A DNA stretch of 64,000 nt from Ophioceras dolichostomum (taxonomy: Eukaryota > Ascomycota > Sordariomycetes > Magnaporthales > Ophioceraceae). The notes beneath the pieces were generated by a model, which worked only from the letters and a program-made list of their open reading frames with translations, was not told where the DNA came from and did not search any database. Position numbers and translations under genes: made by a program. This document shows, in pieces, positions 57,960 to 64,000 of this stretch. Every line of letters begins with the position of its first letter. The stretch's first letter is position 1. The stretch covers positions 1-64,000 of the forward strand of contig PYST01000205.1 in NCBI GenBank assembly GCA_003049485.1. Direction: 5' to 3'.

Positions 57960-59576
57960 TCACTTAAGCAAATGCGTGTCCACACGCACCCCCTCCGGCC
58001 TCCTCCAATGCACCTTAACCCCACCCCAACTCTCCCGACTATACCCCTCCTGCACCTTCCGACACGTCCTCAGCCCCCAATCCGTCACGCCGACCATAAA
58101 GCAGCTCTCAAACATGAAAGCACAGCTCCCCTCCCCGACCTTCACCGGCCCCAGCTCCGCCCCCCTCGCACCCTCACAGCTCGCCGCATCCGGCCCATGT
58201 CCGCTCATAACATTATGCAAACTCGCTCCCCCCGGCACGAACCCTCCCTGGCCACCCTTCTTCGCGTCATAATCCCCCGTGATAAGCCCCATGAACTCGC
58301 TCATAGTGTTGCGGTGGTACCACGGCGGGCGGAACGTGTCCTCGCCCACGAGCCAGCGCGGCGGGAAGATGACGAAGTCCGCGACGGCGGTCCCGGGACG
58401 GTCGGAGGGGGCGGTGAGGACCGTGAAGATGGAGGGGTCAGGGTGGTCGAACGAGATGGTGCCGATCGTGTTGAACCGGCCGAGGTCGTACTTGAAGGGG
58501 TAGTAGTTGCCGTGCCAGGCTACGACGTCGAAGGGCGTGTGCGGCTGCGTCGTGGTGAAGAGGCGGTTGTTGAACTTGGCCGTCACTTCGTACCCTCGAG
58601 CTTCGCCCTCTTCTGACGAGGGAGCTGCAGCCGCAAAAGCCGTGGCGCCATGGTCCTCGCTAAAGCACGCCGTGGGGGCTTGGAAGTCGCGCGCGTTGGC
58701 GAGCCCGTTGGAACCTATGGGCCCCAGCTCCGGCAGGGCGAAGTGGCCCTGGTACAGCTCGAGCGCGTAGCCTCTGGCAGGGCCTTCTCGTCCTTGCCCA
58801 TCGTCGGGCAGGAAAACCTGGTAGCGCACGCCGCGCGGTATGACGGCGATCTCGAGCGGGCGCACGAGCAGCCAGCCGAGCTCGGTACGGATGTCGAGCA
58901 CGCCCGACTGGGGCACGATGAGCAGGTCGCCGTCGGCCGAGTAGAACGCGCTGCGGGCGCTCATCGACTTGCCGGCCGAGAAGATGTACATGCCCACGCC
59001 TTGCTTGAGCGTCGAGTCGCCCGCGCCCGCGACGAGGTGCAGGCCGGACGCGAAGTCTGAGCTTGGGTCGTGGTCGAAGGGGTCCCAGCGCAGCTGGTTG
59101 GGGATGTAGTGCAGGCGAGCGGGGCCGGGGGCGAGGCGCTTGGCCTCCTCGTCCGCGACGACGACGACGCCGGGTTGTCGGTGGTGGTGGTGCTCAGCAG
59201 CTGCGGCGTGGTCGTCGTCGTCGTTGCCGTCTGTGGCCGTGAAGGGAGGGTGTGCGCACGAAGGGAGGATGCGGTAGAGCCATGACTGCTTGTTCTCGTG
59301 CCGGGGCGCCGTGAAGGCCGTGCCGGAGAGCTTCTCAGCGTAGAGTCCGTGAGGTGGCTTCTGCGGCGAGTTGTGGCCGATTGGGAGGGCTCCGGGTACG
59401 GCTTCGGATCTGTTTCGCTCGGAAGCAAGCGCGCGATGTTAGCCTGGGTGAGATACGGACGAGAGGGTGGTGTGCCCTGTGCTGTCTCTGATCCTGGGAC
59501 TGACGTACTCCAAGTAGGAATTGAAGCCGTTGAGATACCGGTACTTCTCCTTGAATTCAAAATTCGTCACGGGCAT
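57960..59576 (-). CDS. hmgA: Homogentisate 1,2-dioxygenase
   Basis: Exons 59509-59576 and 57960-59409, 505 residues; the 99-nt intron (GTACGT...ACAG) is in phase 2. Diagnostic blocks are YLNGFNSYLESE, LYAEKLSGTAFTAPR, KQSWLYRILPS, ELGWLLVRPLEIAVIPRGVR, FDVVAWHGNYYPFKYDLGRF, TFRPPWYHRNTMSEFMGLIT and GGFVPGGASLHNVMSGHGPD. Iron ligands expected from the family correspond to His388, Glu394 and His427, and His421 is also conserved. The enzyme opens the ring of homogentisate to maleylacetoacetate in tyrosine/phenylalanine catabolism, and its loss gives brown pyomelanin in fungi. Fungal and animal enzymes are near 440-450 residues. The excess here is mostly an Asp/His/Ala-rich insertion at about 80-118, plus a few extra Gly residues near 408-411. 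No fah or mai gene is adjacent. Confidence 0.95.
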
Positions 59577-60828
59577 TCTGGCGGCTGCTGAGACTTGTAG
59601 TATTGGTCGTCTACTGGAATGAGGTTGTTTGGACTGTGGTAGGAGGTGGTCGTCGATGCTGGCGTGGCTCGGTCAGGGCGGATGGGGAGGAGGCACTTCT
59701 GGAAGGAAATGGTCGAGCATGATGAGCAACGTTGGGCCAGCGGCTCGCACCGTTTGAAATATGACGTTGACCGCTTCCCTGCCGGCGCTGCCTGCCAATG
59801 CGGCTTCACTTCACTTCCTTTGTCGGGTTTCGCAGCAGTTGCGTTTAGTTCCGCGCTGATGTTTCGCGACGGGCTGAGACGGCTATCATCGGCGCGTCCT
59901 AGCTTCCCCGCTCTTACAGAGCGCCCCAACTGAGCCGAGCTTGATGCGATGGCCCCCAGCGCCAACGAGCAGGATGGGGAAATGCTGGGAATCTGAAGCT
60001 TGAATTTAGTAGTTCCCGATGCCAAAAAGCTGATTAGTATTTTCTCTTATGAGTTTATTGCCTCGCAGGCACATGGCCTGCGAGGAGGGAGACCCGGAAG
60101 CTGTGGGGAGCAATAGTAAGCTAACAGAAAACTCGCTTTGAAGTAGTTTAGATTTGTTAGAATCCCATCTTTCTCCCGCCTTTCCAGAATCCAACCAGGG
60201 AAATGGCTTTACGACCATGAGGAACATCTTCCCATGCCCCAGCCCCTACCCTTTCTGAGTTATGCCTGGCGCGTTTCTGGCTCTGAGCACCTTCGCGACG
60301 TATATGTTTGATTCACAGTCGACATGTCATGGCTGGTTTAAGTGGTGCAACTTGTCTCCTCTCAATGTTTCAAGGAGCCCATACGATGATACCGCGTCTC
60401 TACGGACTCTTGCGGGCGGAAAGACTACCAGAGACGTGCCTTTGTCCATAGCACCACACATGCACGCATCCAAACAAGCGTTTTCGAGGAGCAAAGAGCC
60501 AGGTATGTCGGACCAAAGAAAATAACGTGGGGATCGATGAACTTTCTAACGACTGTGGCAACACCAAAGAAGGTCCTTTTCTGCTGTTCCTTGAGAATAA
60601 GAAGAGATGGGTGGATAGCTTGAGATGGCGATCTTCCAATGATCGAGGAGGGCCAAGATGCCCACATGGGGAGAAGAGACTGGGGATACAAGGGCATAGA
60701 CGACGAGCAGCAGCAAAGTCACGTCGCCGGCGCCATGGACATAGGTGCCCCGCGCATGTGTGTGTTTGCCAGCGCCGGTTGCATGACAGCTTGTCCCGTC
60801 GTTTTGCCCTACTCTCTTCTTGGTGAGT
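59577..60828. other. Intergenic, HGD promoter side
   Basis: Contains the HGD promoter and leader, then the 60061-60085 hairpin and the 3' side of the small conserved gene. No gene supported; longest frames lack domains. Confidence 0.5.
60061..60085. repeat. Perfect 10-bp hairpin
   Basis: cctcgcaggc and gcctgcgagg are exact complements separated by acatg. The GC-rich stem would be stable in RNA or cruciform DNA. It sits ~485 bp upstream of HGD and ~740 bp past the stop of the small conserved gene, so its relation to either is unknown. Confidence 0.65.
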
Positions 60829-61877
60829 CTACTCGTCGCCGCCCTTCTTCTTCTTCTTGCCGCCTTGACCGGACGAGCCGCTGTCCTTGGAGAGGTGTAC
60901 GACCAACCGTGTCCACGACTCCTCCTTGTCCCATTCGAATCCCGCTAGGTATGGCAGGTCCAACTCGTCATCGGCCTAAAGAGAGCCAAAGCAGGAGTCA
61001 GTAGGGTGACATTGGAGAATGTTTGCGAATTACCACTGCGGGATGATGGGAGAGGCGGGTGCTTAAGGAGGCAAGAAGGCAAATGGTGATGCGCAAACAA
61101 ATATGATGGCACCAGAGGATACGAATGGAGGGGGGAAAGAGAGAGGAGCGAGAAGAACTGACCCGCTTCTTGTACGCCTTGTGGATGGCATCCAAGGCGT
61201 CCTTGATTGTGACGCCCTTGAGGTTCCGCGCAGTGACCTCGAGGCCAAGAGGGAAGTGCAGGTCAATCTTCTTGACCGCTGGGGTGGTCAGGAGCTTCTT
61301 GAGAGCATCCTTCTCTTCGCATGTTGATGGGGAGGTGTTGATCTTCCTATTGCGAACGTAATGAATGCAAGGTTAATGTGACGAAGTACATAGAGGCAGG
61401 TAGGTGCCACCAAGATAGTAGGAGGAGGGAAGGCCCGCCGGGACCGGAGGTCATGTATGGCTAGTACCCAGTTGGGTTGCGGGGAAGAGGGAAAGGTGTT
61501 GGGGAAAGTAGAGGGGCATTGTAGGTCAAGTAGGTAGCCTTACCAGCCCAGCCGTTGGGTCTCCTTGGCGATTTTCAGCTCAATCCCATCCTTCTCTATC
61601 GTCGAGGGATTGTTTCGTTAGCAGAGGTGCGGGGCAGGGAATAGAGAGAACCAGAGTAGGGGAAAGTGCAATGAATGGAGCCATGCTTCCATTGGATTGT
61701 CAAGTTGGTAGGATGGAGGCGATTCGAAGTGCGACGTAGAGGCCACGTACCCAGGTCGTTGACGTTCATTACGCCCGCGGCGGCGGCGGAGCTCTGCCTC
61801 CTCGTCTTGCCATCCTTTGGGTCAGAAGGGGCGACGCCCTGAACGGCGGAGTCGACTTTGCTCAAAGGTTCCGTCAT
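60829..61877 (-). CDS. Small conserved fungal protein resembling DUF6699
   Basis: Four exons: 61751-61877, 61544-61595, 61163-61346 and 60829-60975, giving 169 residues with all phases matching. Donors are GTACGT, GTAAGG and GTCAGT; acceptors are TAG in all three introns. The N-terminus (1-~40) is polar. The core reads KDGIELKIAKETQRLGWKIN, KKIDLHFPLGLEVTARNLKG, VTIKDALDAIHKAYKKRADD and PYLAGFEWDKEESWTRLVVH, and it ends in a poly-Lys segment GKKKKKGGDE. The strand-helix core and the GVTIKDALDAIHKAYKKR helix resemble the DUF6699 domain found in fungi, assigned from memory of the pattern. Function unknown. The Lys-rich end suggests binding to nucleic acid or an acidic partner, which is speculative. 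Confidence 0.75.
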
Positions 61878-63501
61878 GTTGGATGGGGGATTGGTTGGCA
61901 GGTGCAGTTAGAAAGGGCTGGTAGAAGCTGCAGTGGCTCTCTGTCCGCTGTAGTCGTGTATTGCTTGTGTAGAGTGCTGGATGTGTCCCGTCAAGGGAAA
62001 TGGTGATCGTACGATGCCTGGACGAAGGGAAGATGTAGGAAGTGAGTTGTCAGCTTCAACAAACCGCAAGAATAGAAGTCACAACAAGGTCGAAAATAGC
62101 GCTGCAAAGCTGGCAGGAGAAACCGTCAAGCTCTCTTGGATTGGATGCAAGCTCCTGTACCTGCGAGGTAGGGTAGGGTCACAGAAGGTAGAGGTAGGGC
62201 GGGGTGACTGTTTACCGTTGAAAGGTGGTGCTTCACCGTTCGATTTGGTTTGCTGGTTGTTGTGTGAGGACGAGAGGGAATTGTGTGCGAGGGAAAGCCG
62301 GAAGAAGGTTTAGGTGCTAAGGTTGGCAGCGAGGGGGGAAAGAGGGGAAAGAGAAAGAGGGAGGAGACGAGGGCAGCGGCAAGAAGGAGGGGGAAGGTGA
62401 GGGGGTGTCATTGCCTGGGCTAGACCTGCTTATTGCTCATGTGCCCTCCTGGTTGGCTGAGAAGCTGCTAACACGCCACAGCTTGGACGAGCACCTTGCA
62501 TTGTTCCAGGGGCATCTGGCATCGACATTGCGAGCTGTTTCGTGACGGCAGGCTCGGAGCGGGGTAATCTAGTCATCAAACTAAAGGGAGCGTGTGGCTT
62601 GGACGGGTCACTTGATTCATCACTTGATGTCAATTGCAGGCAACTGCTGCACGCCGCAACCACCGATCGCGTGACTTTTGGTCCTCCAGCTGCAAATGAC
62701 ACCACACCATTCCAAAGAGACCCAGCTCAAAGCAACTCAAACCAGACAAAGGAGCAGTGAGTGGTGGGTTAGCAGCACACACGTCGAGTGGTGCTATTTG
62801 GTCACACCACTGAGGGGCACCTTGGCACCCTGCCCTTCCTGCTTGCTTCGTTTGGCGTTCGGCGTGCGTGTCAGCGGGGCGCACCAGCAAAGGCCAGCAA
62901 CACAGCAGCTTTGCGCTCATGCCAGCCGATAGACCTGGGCGAGTTTCACGCTATTCTACCTAGTCGGGCTTAGCGGCCCGTCGCTCTTTCGACGGCTTCC
63001 GGCGCATTTCCTGGGGAAACCTGGGGAAGTGGAGAGGATAGCGTCGCATCAATGTCCATTGAGACAAAAAAGCTCCACTATGTCGTCAACTCTTCTGCGC
63101 TCGCCCCTCGTTGCGCTCTTACACAGCATGAAGAATTGAACATACAGGTCTTTCACACCATGGCATAGTCAAAATTCGATCGAGGAATCTCTTGAAGTTT
63201 GTTAAAATCTGCGATTGGGCCGGCAAGTGCCATCTTTTCAGGAATGCTCAGTTGGGTTTCCGAGGACTCAGCTCGTTCAGCCGTGGACCCGCTTGTCTGA
63301 GCTGAGAGCATCACCCCCTATCTACGTACGAAGCCCGGATCCGTCGTCGCTCTGCCTTAGTGACGAAGCGAACTGTCTTTCCGTCTGGCACTCTACGTCT
63401 CTGACGGCGATACACTCTAAGGGAACCGAGTCAATGGACTGTTTTCGATCTAATCGGTCGTTTGTCCACAGGAGAACAAGAAACTCCCCCTCCGTGACTC
63501 T
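61878..63501. other. Intergenic, no gene seen
   Basis: Between the upstream side of the DUF6699-like gene and the stop codon of the aldo/keto reductase. A purine-rich tract lies at about 62325-62400. Frames are short and without domains. Confidence 0.5.
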
Positions 63502-64000
63502 CTAAGAGTGCCCACTGATCACCTTAGGCTTGTAAAGCTCCTCCAAATACATCTCCTCTGTAGCCGAGATGGTCTTCCCGTGCGCGCCGAGCACGTCCTT
63601 GAGCCGCTCGATGGAGCTCCCTCCTACAATGGGGCTCGTAACCTTCTTGTTCAGCCAGGCGAGCGCGACGTGGCTCATGGGCCAGCCTTTCTTATCGGCC
63701 AGCTCCCGCAGACGCTTGATGATGGAGATGTCCGGCTCGGCCGTGCCGTGCGGCTCATCCCAGCCGCTGTCGCGCTCGGCGGCCGAGCGGGGCGTGGTGC
63801 CGTACACCTCGGGCGGACGGGCGAGGTGTCCCCGGCAGAGAGGGGAATACGGGATGATCCCGACGCCCGTCGCGTTGCAGAACCGGTTCATCTCGCGCTC
63901 CTCCTCGCGGTACAGCAGGTTGTAGTGGTTTTGCATGCTGACGAACTTGGTCCAGCCGTTGCGTTCGGCGCAGAACTGCATGGTGGCGAATTCGACCGCC
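63502..64000 (-). CDS. Aldo/keto reductase, C-terminal part (runs off the window)
   Basis: Partial: the last ~166 residues, reading in from the window edge as AVEFATMQFCAERNGWTKFV. Family features are the SMQNHYNLLYREEEREM block at the end of a barrel strand, VGIIPYSPLCRGHLARP, HVALAWLNKKVTSPIVGGSS and IERLKDVLGA, the last being the NADP phosphate-binding loop. The catalytic Asp-Tyr-Lys-His residues lie in the missing N-terminal part. These enzymes reduce carbonyls with NADPH in the cytosol. The QNHYNLLYREEEREM form is typical of the bacterial YajO-like and fungal voltage-gated-channel-beta-like group. Substrate unknown. No intron is seen within the visible part. Confidence 0.9.
   Translation of the reverse strand, partial: AVEFATMQFCAERNGWTKFVSMQNHYNLLYREEEREMNRFCNATGVGIIPYSPLCRGHLARPPEVYGTTPRSAAERDSGWDEPHGTAEPDISIIKRLRELADKKGWPMSHVALAWLNKKVTSPIVGGSSIERLKDVLGAHGKTISATEEMYLEELYKPKVISGHS

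Noticed and set aside
60930..60955. tRNA B-box-like cattcgaatccc
   Set aside because: It is inside the coding exon of the DUF6699-like gene, and no A box or cloverleaf arms surround it. No other tRNA-like pattern was found.

Overview
The window is nuclear DNA of a filamentous ascomycete, most likely a Pezizomycotina fungus of the Sordariomycetes type. The evidence is protein genes with short GT-AG introns, a Pth11-like receptor, a LaeA-like methyltransferase, a fungal cysteine-rich metallothionein, an RCC1-type nuclear GEF and a homogentisate dioxygenase, in GC-rich coding sequence between long pyrimidine-rich intergenic stretches. I saw no rRNA, tRNA, CRISPR array or intact transposase gene. 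All splice models were read by eye and checked for phase, and none is backed by transcripts.

Left part (1-26 kb): about 5 kb without a gene opens the window. Then come a seven-helix Pth11-type receptor (+), a Ser/Thr-rich single-pass wall-sensor-like protein (+), the mitochondrial import motor subunit Pam16/Tim16 (-), the Golgi/ER protein Yip1 (+), an RCC1/Prp20-like Ran exchange factor (-), an 18-cysteine metallothionein (-) and a zinc cytidine-type deaminase (-). Between Pam16 and Yip1 lie two inverted copies of a ~95-bp palindromic MITE-like repeat flanking a membrane-protein-like reading frame. A decayed coding relic lies between the metallothionein and the deaminase.

Middle part (26-47 kb): a family-16 protein methyltransferase (+) and a gp1-like fungal protein (-) converge on an 11.3-kb stretch in which I find no gene. 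A further 7 kb upstream of the gp1-like gene is also almost empty.

Right part (47-64 kb): an unidentified broken gene (+) and an ankyrin-repeat protein gene (-) with a STAND/NLR-type fungal N-terminus, disrupted by frameshifts and a stop, form a small pseudogene patch. Intact genes follow: a FAD-dependent DAO-type oxidoreductase (+), a LaeA-like methyltransferase with a 30-nt micro-exon carrying its SAM-binding motif (+), homogentisate 1,2-dioxygenase of tyrosine catabolism (-), a small conserved fungal protein resembling DUF6699 (-), and an aldo/keto reductase cut by the window end (-).

The genes are mostly unrelated housekeeping and metabolic functions, not one pathway. The FAD oxidoreductase, LaeA-like methyltransferase, HGD and aldo/keto reductase are neighbours, but nothing shows that they form a functional cluster.
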